Source: Bacteroidales bacterium
GTDB lineage: Bacteria; Bacteroidota; Bacteroidia; Bacteroidales; JAADGE01
Direction: 5' to 3'
Assembly (NCBI GenBank): GCA_029932445.1
Contig: JAOZQB010000004.1
Coordinates: forward strand, 1 to 30,675
DNA length: 30,675 nt
Part shown: one piece after another, positions 1 to 8,947 of the stretch
How the letters are laid out: each line of letters starts with the position of its first letter
Position numbering within the stretch: position 1 is the stretch's first letter
Notes under the pieces: model-generated
The model's input: the letters and a program-made list of their open reading frames with translations, nothing else
What the model was told of the DNA's origin: nothing
Database searches by the model: none
Made by a program: the position numbers and the translations under genes

Positions 1-135
1 CGTTTCGTTTTCTGTTTCAAGTTGACTATTTTTTTGTTTCAGTTCATTCAATAAATTTGTTTTATTTTCATGAGATGAAATCAATTTCCCGATTAATTCT
101 TTTAATCTTATTATTTCATTTTCAGTATTCCCCAT
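1..135 (-). CDS. Coiled-coil small protein, 5' part only (runs off left edge)
   Basis: An open frame of 45 codons starts with ATG at 135 on the minus strand and reaches the window edge without a stop. The visible residues begin MGNTENEIIRLKELIGKLI and are rich in Leu, Lys, Glu, Asn and Gln with heptad-like spacing, so a coiled coil is likely. A promoter-like TAATTTTG lies just upstream (155-162) and a perfect 12-bp palindrome (138-149) lies next to the start codon, which supports a real gene start. I do not recognise the family from this fragment. Small coiled-coil proteins of this kind occur beside zapA in many Bacteroidota, but nothing visible proves that here. Confidence 0.55.
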   Translation of the reverse strand, partial: MGNTENEIIRLKELIGKLISSHENKTNLLNELKQKNSQLETENET

Positions 136-137
136 GA

Positions 138-162
138 TACAAATTTGTAATCAGCAAAATTA
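138..162 (-). promoter_or_regulatory. Promoter -7 box and palindrome for the left-edge gene
   Basis: On the minus strand TAATTTTG at 162-155 matches the Bacteroidota -7 consensus TAnnTTTG, about 20 nt before the ATG at 135. TACAAATTTGTA at 138-149 is a perfect palindrome that would lie in the leader. No clear TTTG -33 element was seen. Confidence 0.4.
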
Positions 163-206
163 GCACAGATTATTTAATAATAAAAAATAAATTTTAAAGC
201 CGTAAA

Positions 207-243
207 ATAAAAAAGCCGACTTTAAAGAGCCGGCTTAAAAAAA
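207..243 (-). terminator. Intrinsic terminator of the susCDE operon
   Basis: On the minus strand the arms AAGCCG (236-231) and CGGCTT (218-213) form a hairpin whose loop holds the self-complementary CTTTAAAG. The second arm is followed by a T-rich run. The hairpin sits about 20 nt past the susE stop and separates the operon from the left-edge gene. Confidence 0.75.
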
Positions 244-259
244 TTGTTTAATTTAAAAA

Positions 260-1303
260 TTATTTTGCTATTGGCATAACAGTGTATGAATAAGGATATT
301 CTCTTAAATCCAAAGTAATTTTATAATTTCCTGCACTAATTGCAATATTAGCACCGTATTCATCAGGAATACCGTCTGCACCGTCATCTCCGTAATTTAA
401 CGGATCCCATGAATCATTAGGTCTGAATTTAAATTCACCCGTAATTATAGGATTTGCAAGCGTATCAGTACTGATTTGCCATACCCCTTCAGAAACAAGA
501 TAAGCCATATCAATATCAACCGTCCAATCATACGGAGAAACTGCAGAACCGATAATACCCCATGCTTGTGCAATTGCCGTATAAGACATATCAAAGGTAT
601 TTACATTTATTTTATAATGTCCTTCAGCAGCTACAACAATATTACTTCCGTTTAAATCAAGGACATCATCAGGTTCATTATCACCATAAAAAACAGTTCC
701 GTCACGGTCTTCAGAAATAATAAATGTTAAATCAGATGCCGGTAACCAAGCATATCCTTCATAATTTCCGTCTTCATCTACAGGTAGGATTTTTGCAATT
801 ACGACACCTCCGGAAATTACAAAAAGTGAATCCGGAGCATTCGGCGGTGCATAAGGTGTTACGGTCATATCAATAGCATCTGAATATGTTTTTTCGGAAT
901 CAGCTCCGAAAGAACCGACTCTTATTGATATTTCAGCCGCAACATTTTCTTCAAGACCAAGCGTATTTGTTAAAATTTTATTAAAATCAAATACCGTTAT
1001 CTCCAACGAATCAGCATCTGTTGTTCCCAGAACAACAGGATTTGCAAAATTATCTGATTTTAAATCAACTTCCAAACTGTATGAAACAGATATTGCTACA
1101 TTATATTCAGCAGCTGTCCATTTGAAATTTGCAAATATATTGTCTGCATCAGTATCTGATAGCACATAAGTACCACCTGATGTCGGTTCTGTAATAGAAG
1201 CACTTTTTGCAATTTCAAGTACAGGACCGGCTTGTTTTTCGCACGAATAAAAAATCATGACAAAAAATGACACCAGTATCGAAATAATTATTTTTTTATT
1301 CAT
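260..1303 (-). CDS. susE: SusE-like surface starch-binding lipoprotein
   Basis: The protein has 347 aa. Residues 1-20 form a hydrophobic signal ending in FYSC, with Cys21 as the lipobox cysteine, so it is an outer-membrane lipoprotein. Residues about 30-150 resemble the SusE N-terminal Ig-like domain. About 155-240 and 245-345 look like two tandem SusE/SusF-type carbohydrate-binding modules, the second with the characteristic FKFRPNDSWDPLNYGDDGADG stretch followed by GNYKITLDL. Family knowledge: SusE/F bind starch on the cell surface and assist SusCD. The length is close to B. thetaiotaomicron SusE (about 387 aa). It is the third gene of the operon, 18 nt after susD, and a terminator follows. 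Which ligand it prefers is inferred from the neighbouring amylases and maltose genes. Confidence 0.88.
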   Translation of the reverse strand: MNKKIIISILVSFFVMIFYSCEKQAGPVLEIAKSASITEPTSGGTYVLSDTDADNIFANFKWTAAEYNVAISVSYSLEVDLKSDNFANPVVLGTTDADSLEITVFDFNKILTNTLGLEENVAAEISIRVGSFGADSEKTYSDAIDMTVTPYAPPNAPDSLFVISGGVVIAKILPVDEDGNYEGYAWLPASDLTFIISEDRDGTVFYGDNEPDDVLDLNGSNIVVAAEGHYKINVNTFDMSYTAIAQAWGIIGSAVSPYDWTVDIDMAYLVSEGVWQISTDTLANPIITGEFKFRPNDSWDPLNYGDDGADGIPDEYGANIAISAGNYKITLDLREYPYSYTVMPIAK

Positions 1304-1321
1304 TTTTTTAAAGTTTAAAGA

Positions 1322-2968
1322 TTAATAACCCGTATTTTGTGTTAAATTAGGATTTGCATTAATATCATTAGAAGGAATCGGATACAAATCTCTGTATGAG
1401 TCAGTAGCAGTACCTGCTTGTGTATTTCCTTTCCATTCCCAAACATAATCACCGCCGGTAAATTTACCGAAACGAATTAAATCCGTTCTTCTGTGTGCTT
1501 CCCAATATAATTCACGTGCTCTTTCAGCAAGAATAAAATCTAAAGTTAAATCTCCTGCAATTATATCACCTGAATTATCACCGTATGCTCTTTGACGTAA
1601 TTCATTAATATAATTCACGGCAGTACCCATATCACCGCCGCCGCCTCTGACAACGCATTCAGCATAAATCAAATAAGCTTCAGCTAAACGATAAACAGGG
1701 AAATCGGTACTTACAAATGTAGAATGTGCATTTGGTGCGGGAAGTGTAGAGTCAGGATAATTTACTCGATCGGGATATACAACATTTTTAAATTTTGTAA
1801 CACCGATACCTTGTGTAAACGTTCCTACATTATCAATATTCCATTGCCATCCTTCATCCGTATTAAAGAAAAACATACCTCTTTTATCGGCAATTGTAGA
1901 ATCTTCAGGATTATCAGGAGAGAAATCAGATTCTGTCGCTCCGAAATATCCGGTAACAAAATTTTGAATAGCACGGATACCGCCCCATCCGCCGTCAATT
2001 CCGTTTAAAGGCATACCGCCTCCGTTTGAAGCATGAAGAATAAATGTCATCCCGCCGTATTGTTGTGTATTTTGGCCGTCAAAACAAATCGGAAAAATCA
2101 TTTCGGGACTGGTATTATTATCGGCACAAAATACATCGTCATAATTATCATCCAGTGTATAACCTGCACTTAATACTTTGTTAACATAAGTCATTGCATC
2201 TGCATAACGCGGCGTACCCGTATAAACTTCTGCATTTAAATAAAGTTCCGATAAAAGCATCCAATCTGCCGCTTGGTCAGCTCTTCCGTATTCAAACCTC
2301 GGTGCACCTAAATCCGGTTCAATCGCTTTTAATTCTGATTCAATATAGTTAAATAAATCTGCACGACTGATTTGTTCCGGAAAAAATGCTCCCGGCATAT
2401 CCTCTTCCGTTACAAACGGTACATTTCCGAACATATCAATGGCATGGTAATAAGAAAATGCTCTTAAAAAACGCGCTTCAGCTTTATAATTTTTCAAATC
2501 CGCTAAAAATGTTCCGTCAGCAGTTTCCATAGCAACATCAGCATTTCTGATAAATTCGTTACTTATGGTAATTGAATAAAAAATTCTGGAATATAAAGCT
2601 GTTAAAAACACATCATTAGGAGCCCAAGTTTGCCAATGGAAATTCTTAATCGTTGCATCATCCCATGCAATAATGGCTTCATCCGTTGATAATTCTTGTA
2701 AACCCCATAATTGTCTGAGGTAATTTCCGAAACCTTCGTCAATTCCGCCGATATCAGGATTTCCGCCGCCGCCGCCGGTTTGACCGCTGAGTGCATAACT
2801 TGCATAAATTTTCGCTAAAGCTTGTGTATAAGCTTCAGGACTGTCAAAGACATTGTTCGCCGTACTGACATTCGGGTCAATGGGTTCCACATTTAAGCTT
2901 TTAAAGCAAGATGAAAGAAATAACACCATTACCGCTGTCAATAAATATAAAATTTTATTATGTTTCAT
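1322..2968 (-). CDS. susD: SusD/RagB-family starch-binding outer-membrane lipoprotein
   Basis: The protein has 548 aa, almost the length of B. thetaiotaomicron SusD (551). Residues 1-20 form a signal with lipobox LSSC (Cys21). The N-terminal half is helical and TPR-like (for example KAEARFLRAFSYYHAIDMFGNVPF). The C-terminal half carries SusD/RagB hallmarks such as FPVYRLAEAYLIYAECVVR and LDFILAERARELYWEAHRR, ending in YPIPSNDINANPNLTQNTGY. Family knowledge: SusD is the lid of the SusC channel and binds the oligosaccharide. The gene lies 20 nt after susC. Two glycine runs are coded by CCG-type triplet repeats (one at 2763-2778), unusual against the AT-rich background. Starch specificity is inferred from context. 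Confidence 0.93.
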   Translation of the reverse strand: MKHNKILYLLTAVMVLFLSSCFKSLNVEPIDPNVSTANNVFDSPEAYTQALAKIYASYALSGQTGGGGGNPDIGGIDEGFGNYLRQLWGLQELSTDEAIIAWDDATIKNFHWQTWAPNDVFLTALYSRIFYSITISNEFIRNADVAMETADGTFLADLKNYKAEARFLRAFSYYHAIDMFGNVPFVTEEDMPGAFFPEQISRADLFNYIESELKAIEPDLGAPRFEYGRADQAADWMLLSELYLNAEVYTGTPRYADAMTYVNKVLSAGYTLDDNYDDVFCADNNTSPEMIFPICFDGQNTQQYGGMTFILHASNGGGMPLNGIDGGWGGIRAIQNFVTGYFGATESDFSPDNPEDSTIADKRGMFFFNTDEGWQWNIDNVGTFTQGIGVTKFKNVVYPDRVNYPDSTLPAPNAHSTFVSTDFPVYRLAEAYLIYAECVVRGGGGDMGTAVNYINELRQRAYGDNSGDIIAGDLTLDFILAERARELYWEAHRRTDLIRFGKFTGGDYVWEWKGNTQAGTATDSYRDLYPIPSNDINANPNLTQNTGY

Positions 2969-2988
2969 TTTAATTATTTTAAAATTAA

Positions 2989-5982
2989 TTAAAAGTTAAG
3001 ATTTAAACCAAGTATAAACGTTCTCGGTCTCGGAAAAATATTATTATCAATTCCGCCGCTGATCTCAGGATCAATACCGGAATATTTTGTAACAACAAAA
3101 GCATTTTGTACCGTAAAACTCAATCGACCCGATAGTTTTTCGGATACGAGTTTCTCAAAATTATAACCTGCGGTTACAAAATCCATACGAAAAAATGAAG
3201 CATTTTCCAAATAGAAATCAGACCAATATTGAGCCGTTCTGAAGTTTGATTTACTGACATCGCTTAAGATATTTGACGTATAACCCGATTGATTGTATAA
3301 ATTTTGATACAATGCCATACTTGATGCATTGTTATTATACACATAATTACCGATATTAAAACGTCCGGAAAATGCTACATCAAATTGTTTGTATGTAAAT
3401 CGAGAAGATAAACCGAATAAATATTGCGGAGCAGGATTCTCTAAATAATATTTATTTAAATTATCACCTGCAACTTCACCGCCGTTTCCGGTTTTATCGG
3501 TATAAAGTCCCTCAATCGGCATGCCGTTTTCATCATAAATTTGTTGAAATAAAAAATATGTATTAGCAGGATAACCCACTTGATTAATTTCAACATTATT
3601 ACCGACTCCGCCTGATATTCCGCCGACATCATAACCGACAAAAGTAGTATCATCAACCAATGTCAGTTTCGTAATTTTATTTACATTATATGTAAAGTTT
3701 CCCGACACTTCCAAAGTCATATCTTTATTTGAAACAGGTCTGACTGTTAAATTTGCTTCAATACCGGAATTTTCAAGAGACCCTACATTTGTAATTAAAT
3801 GGTTTGAAAAATTGGTTCCGGCAGCAATCGGTATATCATTTAATAAATCATTCGTGATGCGTTTATAAACATCAATTGAACCGATAATTTTTTCTTGCAT
3901 AAATCCGAAATCCAAACCGATATTTTCCGTAACTGTTTCCTCCCATTTAATAGAAGGGTCATAAGGATCCGGTCTCAAAGTGGGATAAAATGTATTCCCG
4001 AATTGATAGTATGCACCCGTTTGACTTATAACATAAGTCGGAATATAAGGATATAAAGATCCGATATCCTGCTGTCCTGTTTTACCCCATCCCAATCTTA
4101 ATTTAAGATTTGTTATTGCAGTTACATCTCTTAAGAAGCTTTCCTCATTAATTTTCCATGCAAAAGCAGCTGACGGGAATAATCCGTATCTGTTTTCGGG
4201 AGCAAATCTTGAAGAACCGTCATAACGAACCGTTGCCGTAAATAAATACTTATTTAATAAGTTATAATTTAATCTTCCGAATAATGAAGCCAACAAATAT
4301 TCATTTTTATATGCGGAAGAACCGGCATTCACGGCACTGTCTGAAGCACTCCATTTATGATGAATAAATGTACCCTCATAATAATGGTGTTCCCAAGAGT
4401 AACCTGCCGTGAAATCAACTTTATGTACTGTTCCGAAATCTTTATTATAATTCAGATAAGAATCAAATAAGCTTGTATATCTCATGTTCGAATAATCCTG
4501 AACATTTTGATCCGGCTCACGATGGCTCCAAGAAGCTAACCAATCAGTATATCTGTGACCTTCGGAATTAAAATAATCATACGCTCCCTTTACAACTACT
4601 TTTAATTCCGGCATAAATGGTATAATATATTCCGCTTTTGCATTTCCGAAATAGCGTTGAGATTTTGAGGTATTATCCGTAAATTCCAGTAAAGCAACCG
4701 GATTATGCGTAGCTATATTATTAGGCATTCCGTTCTTTTGGTCATCTTCACTGGCTTCTACCCATGCCGTATATCCTCCAAATCTGTAATTATAATTATT
4801 AATCGGTTGAGTCGGGTCAAATTGAACCGCTGCTCCGATTGCACCTGTATTTGAAAAATTATTATCCGTAAAAGCAGCTTTTCCGTTTAAATAAAGTTTT
4901 AAACTATTATTAAATAATTCCGGACTTAATGTTAAATCTATTGTAGAACGTTTCATATCCGAATATTTTAACAAACCGTTTTGATCGGTATATCCTAATG
5001 AAAGACGATAAGGAAGGATTTTATAGGATCCGGATAAACTGACATTATGATCATGAGACATTGCATTTTGATAAATTTCATTTTGCCAATCCGTATTTGC
5101 GTCACCTATTTTAGTTAATGCAACATCCGAAACAATTCCTTCATCAACTTTTTGTTGTAATAATGTTCGATATTCATCACCTGACAGTACACTAAGCAAT
5201 TTGGCAGGAACTCCTATTGAAACATTTCCGTTATAAGAAATTTTCATTGCTCCTGCATGTCCTTTTTTTGTCGTTATAATAATGACACCGTTTGATGCAC
5301 GAGAACCGTAAATAGCAGTAGCAGAAGCATCCTTTAAAACAGTAAATGATTCGATATCATTCGGATTAATTGTTGATAAAGGATTTGCCATACCGCCGAT
5401 ACCGCCGTTATCAATCGGAATTCCGTCAACAACAAACAAAGGATCATTGCTGGCATTTAATGAAGAACCTCCTCTGATACGAATCGTAGCTGCACCTCCG
5501 GGTTGTCCGCCTGATGATGTAATAACAACACCCGAGACTTTACCGGTTAATAAATCTTGAGGAGATGTGATATTTCCTTTATTAAAATCATCCGATGAAA
5601 CAGATTGAATTGAACCCGTTGCATCTTCTTTTTTGACTTCACCATATCCGATGACGACTACTTCAGCCAATTCCGAATCATCATAAGACAGAATACAGTC
5701 CGTAACATTACCCTCAATCGTTTTTTCTTGAGTTTTCATACCGATATAAGAAAAAACCAATGCTGTTGCATCATTAGGAACTGCAACAGAATACTTACCG
5801 AATGCATCGGTCATTGTACCTGTTGTTGTTCCTTTTACAAGAACACTTACTCCGGGAATGGCTTCACCATCCGAATCGGTTACCGTACCCGTAATTGTTT
5901 TTTGCCCGAAAGTCGTAAATCCGACCAGAACAAAAATCACTGCGGGAAGTAATTTTGTAATAACTAATTTTTTAAATTTCAT
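2989..5982 (-). CDS. susC: SusC-type TonB-dependent outer-membrane transporter
   Basis: The protein has 997 aa, close to B. thetaiotaomicron SusC. A signal peptide ends near FG|Q27. Residues about 27-105 are the carboxypeptidase-D-like domain (TITGTVTDSDGEAIPGVSV). The TonB-box region follows (EVVVIGYGEVKK), then the plug domain with the SusC signature IRIRGGSSLNASNDPLFVVD and DASATAIYGSRASNGVIIIT. The remainder is a 22-strand-type barrel ending in the terminal Phe of GLNLNF. Its role is energy-dependent import of malto-oligosaccharides into the periplasm with SusD as the lid (substrate inferred from neighbours). It is the first gene of the susCDE operon and diverges from the LacI-family gene. 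A LacI-type operator lies 152 nt upstream of its ATG. Confidence 0.95.
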   Translation of the reverse strand: MKFKKLVITKLLPAVIFVLVGFTTFGQKTITGTVTDSDGEAIPGVSVLVKGTTTGTMTDAFGKYSVAVPNDATALVFSYIGMKTQEKTIEGNVTDCILSYDDSELAEVVVIGYGEVKKEDATGSIQSVSSDDFNKGNITSPQDLLTGKVSGVVITSSGGQPGGAATIRIRGGSSLNASNDPLFVVDGIPIDNGGIGGMANPLSTINPNDIESFTVLKDASATAIYGSRASNGVIIITTKKGHAGAMKISYNGNVSIGVPAKLLSVLSGDEYRTLLQQKVDEGIVSDVALTKIGDANTDWQNEIYQNAMSHDHNVSLSGSYKILPYRLSLGYTDQNGLLKYSDMKRSTIDLTLSPELFNNSLKLYLNGKAAFTDNNFSNTGAIGAAVQFDPTQPINNYNYRFGGYTAWVEASEDDQKNGMPNNIATHNPVALLEFTDNTSKSQRYFGNAKAEYIIPFMPELKVVVKGAYDYFNSEGHRYTDWLASWSHREPDQNVQDYSNMRYTSLFDSYLNYNKDFGTVHKVDFTAGYSWEHHYYEGTFIHHKWSASDSAVNAGSSAYKNEYLLASLFGRLNYNLLNKYLFTATVRYDGSSRFAPENRYGLFPSAAFAWKINEESFLRDVTAITNLKLRLGWGKTGQQDIGSLYPYIPTYVISQTGAYYQFGNTFYPTLRPDPYDPSIKWEETVTENIGLDFGFMQEKIIGSIDVYKRITNDLLNDIPIAAGTNFSNHLITNVGSLENSGIEANLTVRPVSNKDMTLEVSGNFTYNVNKITKLTLVDDTTFVGYDVGGISGGVGNNVEINQVGYPANTYFLFQQIYDENGMPIEGLYTDKTGNGGEVAGDNLNKYYLENPAPQYLFGLSSRFTYKQFDVAFSGRFNIGNYVYNNNASSMALYQNLYNQSGYTSNILSDVSKSNFRTAQYWSDFYLENASFFRMDFVTAGYNFEKLVSEKLSGRLSFTVQNAFVVTKYSGIDPEISGGIDNNIFPRPRTFILGLNLNF

Positions 5983-6121
5983 TGTGTTAGAATTTAATTA
6001 AAATTAATATAAAATGCAGTTTATTTTTTTAATAATACAAAAACACATATTATTAACTTTCAAATTCTAAAATTAATTAACATTTAGTTAATATACAACA
6101 GGAATAATCCCTTATCTTAAT

Positions 6122-6145
6122 GCAAACGAATTCGCAAACGATTGC
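6122..6145. promoter_or_regulatory. LacI-type operator between susC and the regulator gene
   Basis: GCAAACGATTGC at 6134-6145 fits the LacI-family dyad GCAA-W-CG-W-TTGC centred on CG. GCAAACGA is also present 12 nt upstream (6122-6129), giving a head-to-tail second partial site. The same 12-mer occurs in inverse orientation at 22689-22700, and a version differing at the last base occurs at 7252-7263. The site lies in the 248-bp divergent region 5983-6230. No convincing TAnnTTTG box for susC or the regulator was found there. Confidence 0.7.
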
Positions 6146-6230
6146 AAAATTTATATAACATATTTTAAAATGTTATAATTTACAACTTTTATTAATAATA
6201 TCAAAAAAATATTTCTATTTTAGAGGTCTG

Positions 6231-7244
6231 ATGAAAAGTCACCAAATTACCATAAAAGATATTGCAAAAATACTCGGAATTTCTGCATCTACGGTATCAA
6301 GAGCGTTAAAAGATCATCCGGATATCAGTTTTGAGACTAAAAAAAAAGTAAAAGAGCTCGCTGAAGAATTAAAATACAAACCAAATGCTATTGCTTTAAG
6401 TCTGCAAAGTAATAAAAGTCATATCATCGGTATTATTGTCCCGTAAATAGTACATCATTTTTTCTCAACAGTCATCAGCGGAATCGAAGAATATGCAGGG
6501 AATAAAGCATATAATATTATTATTACACAATCAAACGAATCACCCGAAAAAGAAATTTCTAACTGTCAAACTTTACTTTCCGGCAGAGTGGACGGAATAA
6601 TTATTTCCCGAACAAAAGATACCGAAAATTTCGATCATTTCAGAAATGTCTTAAATACAGGAACCCCAATCGTATTTTTTGACAGAACTTGTCACGGAAT
6701 TAATACTGATAAAGTTGTTATTGATGATTATAAAGCAGCTTATGAAGCTACCGAATATTTAATAAAAACAGGTTGTAAGAATTTACTTCATTTTTCAGGT
6801 CCCGAAAATTTAAAAATCAGTTCCAAACGAATGTGGGGATTTGCAGATGCTTTAAAAAAGAATAATTTTCCGTTTAATGAAAATTTAATTATTAAAGCCG
6901 ACAGTTTTGACGAAGGCCGTAAAATGATATTTAAACTTCACAAAGAAAATAAATTACCCGACGGATTATTTACCGTAAATGATATGACGGCAGCCGGTGC
7001 AATGAGTGCTTTAAATGAGCTTAAAATAAAAATCCCGGAAGAAATTTCCGTATTTGGTTTTACCAACGGTATAATTTCACAAATCACCTCACCTTCTCTC
7101 TCTACTGTTGAACAAAACGGCCATTTGATGGGCTATACAGCAGCTGAGATATTAATTAATAAAATTGAAAATGAAACAAATGACGTATTAACAAAAATTC
7201 TTCCCACAAAACTGATTATCAGAAATTCTACAAGGCATTTATAA
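6231..7244 (+). pseudogene. LacI/GalR-family regulator interrupted by an in-frame TAA
   Basis: Codons 1-71 encode a LacI DNA-binding head: helix-turn-helix IKDIAKILGISASTVSRAL (about residues 8-26), then the hinge region and IIGIIVP. Codon 72 is TAA (6444-6446). Reading on in the same frame gives IVHHFFSTVISGIEEYAG and the whole periplasmic-binding-protein-like sensor domain up to 7244. The total would be 337 aa, normal for the family. Many homologs carry an acidic residue at this place (VPEI), so a single GAA-to-TAA change is the simplest explanation. No good ATG lies near the break; the first candidate internal start is a GTG at 6588. It sits between susCDE and the maltose genes and is the natural partner of the three shared operators. 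It could be a recent pseudogene, a sequencing error or a read-through stop. Confidence 0.85.
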
Positions 7245-7251
7245 ATTTTAT

Positions 7252-7263
7252 GCAATCGTTTGA
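7252..7263. promoter_or_regulatory. LacI-type operator upstream of the maltose transporter operon
   Basis: GCAATCGTTTGA matches the other two operators at 11 of 12 positions; the terminal C is replaced by A. It lies 181 nt before the transporter ATG and about 80 nt upstream of the putative -7 box, so it is upstream of the promoter rather than on it. Confidence 0.6.
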
Positions 7264-7319
7264 ATCGTCTGTTTCTCTTGCTATATTTAAAAATTTAAAC
7301 TCGATGAATTATCGGGCAA

Positions 7320-7351
7320 TTTGCTTTTTCCATATTTAACACATATATTTG
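7320..7351 (+). promoter_or_regulatory. Promoter of the transporter/pgmB operon
   Basis: TTTG at 7320-7323 and TATATTTG at 7344-7351 match the Bacteroidota -33/-7 pattern TTTG...TAnnTTTG with a 20-nt spacer. The leader to the ATG at 7444 would be roughly 85 nt. Confidence 0.6.
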
Positions 7352-7443
7352 CAGTGCAGTTTAAAACACATATTATTTCTTTCCGATTATTTATATAAAC
7401 CGAATATTCTTTCGGTTTAAGTTGTTATACATAAATTTCAACA

Positions 7444-8940
7444 ATGAAAACAAAACCAAAATTAAGTTTTTGGCAAATCTGGAATATGAGTTTCGGTTTC
7501 TTGGGAATTCAATTCGGATTTGCTTTGCAAAATGCAAATGTCAGCAGAATATTTGAAACTCTCGGAGCTAAAATTGACGATATTCCGATTCTTTGGATTG
7601 CCGCACCGGTTACGGGACTGATTATTCAACCAATTATCGGACATGCATCCGACAAAACATGGTGCAGACTCGGACGACGACGCCCATATTTTCTTGCCGG
7701 AGCATTATTAGCTTCAATTGCATTATTTATTATGCCTAATTCTCCTGCGCTGTGGATTGCTGCAGGAATGCTTTGGATGATGGATGCATCGATTAATGTT
7801 TCAATGGAGCCCTTCAGGGCTTTTGTAGGTGATATGTTGCCTTCAGATCAAAGAACAACCGGTTTTGCCATGCAAAGCTTTTTTATAGGAACAGGTGCAG
7901 TAATTGCATCACTTCTGCCATACATGATGGCAAATTGGTTCGGTATTTCAAATACGGCACCCGAAGGTATTATTCCGCCCTCGGTTAAATTTTCATTTTA
8001 TATCGGCGGTGCCGTGTTTATAAGTGCGGTTGCCTGGACAGTTTTCAGCTCAAAAGAATATTCGCCGGAGGAATTGAAAGAATTTGACGACCATAAAGAA
8101 GATGTTTGCGAAACGGATGAAGATACTAATAATAAAGAACAGATAAAAAAGTCTGTAAAATTAGGTCTGATTTTCACAATTCTCGGAATTCTGCTAAGTA
8201 TTGCTTTTTATTTTACAGAAGTTGAAAAAGAAGTTTATATTTTATCATTCGGTTTATTTATTTTCGGTATTTTGGAGTTGCTTTCGGGGTCTTTACAAAA
8301 ATCAAATAAAAAAGGCGGTTTTGTTTCCGTTTTTAACGATTTAAATTCAATGCCCAAAACGATGGGTCAACTTGCAATCGTGCAGTTTTTCTCGTGGTTT
8401 GCTTTATTTGCTATGTGGATTTATACCACTGCAGGTGTAACGGCACATGTTTACGGAACAACCGATACAACTTCCGAACTTTATAACGAAGGAGCTAATT
8501 GGGTTGGCGTATGCTTCGGAGTTTATAACGGATTTGCCGCATTATTTGCATTTCTGCTTATTTGGATGGCAAAAATCACAAGCAGAAAAATAACACATTC
8601 AATTTCATTATTAGTCGGGGGCTTGAGTTTTATTTCAATCTTCTTTATTAAAGATTCGAATATGTTATTAATCCCTTTTGCGGGAATAGGCCTCACATGG
8701 GCAAGCATTTTAGCAATGCCTTATGCTATGCTCACGGGTGCTTTACCCTCAAATAAAATGGGTGTTTATATGGGTATTTTTAATTTCTTTATTGTAATCC
8801 CTCAAATTCTGGCAGCCAGTATATTGGGTTTTTTAGTTAAAAGTATTTTTAAAGAAGAAGCTATCTATGCTTTAATTCTCGGCGGAATTTCATTAATTAT
8901 TGCTGCCTTTTTAGTTATTTTTGTAAAAGACGATAATTAA
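7444..8940 (+). CDS. GPH/MFS-type maltose (disaccharide) cation symporter
   Basis: The protein has 498 aa with about 12 hydrophobic membrane segments and a charged central loop (about residues 205-240, EYSPEELKEFDDHKED). The sugar-porter signature is visible at residues 66-81: GHASDKTWCRLGRRRP, as in the GPH/SLC45-type sucrose and maltose transporters. Family knowledge and context point to uptake of maltose across the inner membrane. The gene is 7 nt upstream of beta-phosphoglucomutase and precedes a GH65 maltose phosphorylase, the usual Bacteroidota maltose cassette. Transcription probably starts from the promoter at 7320-7351 under the operator at 7252. The exact substrate (maltose or longer maltodextrin) cannot be read from the sequence. 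Confidence 0.85.
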   Translation: MKTKPKLSFWQIWNMSFGFLGIQFGFALQNANVSRIFETLGAKIDDIPILWIAAPVTGLIIQPIIGHASDKTWCRLGRRRPYFLAGALLASIALFIMPNSPALWIAAGMLWMMDASINVSMEPFRAFVGDMLPSDQRTTGFAMQSFFIGTGAVIASLLPYMMANWFGISNTAPEGIIPPSVKFSFYIGGAVFISAVAWTVFSSKEYSPEELKEFDDHKEDVCETDEDTNNKEQIKKSVKLGLIFTILGILLSIAFYFTEVEKEVYILSFGLFIFGILELLSGSLQKSNKKGGFVSVFNDLNSMPKTMGQLAIVQFFSWFALFAMWIYTTAGVTAHVYGTTDTTSELYNEGANWVGVCFGVYNGFAALFAFLLIWMAKITSRKITHSISLLVGGLSFISIFFIKDSNMLLIPFAGIGLTWASILAMPYAMLTGALPSNKMGVYMGIFNFFIVIPQILAASILGFLVKSIFKEEAIYALILGGISLIIAAFLVIFVKDDN

Positions 8941-8947
8941 ATTTCAG

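Noticed and set aside
2763..2778. CCG triplet run as a microsatellite or phase-variable tract
   Set aside because: It encodes an in-frame glycine run in SusD; triplet changes would not alter the frame.
6038..6064. susC promoter (TGTTTTTG with TTTG upstream, minus strand)
   Set aside because: The -7 has a mismatch and the spacer is only 15 nt; not strong enough to call.
6588..7244. Separate 218-aa sensor protein starting at GTG 6588
   Set aside because: It is in frame with the upstream half and lacks the start of the sensor domain; better read as the tail of the interrupted LacI-family gene.
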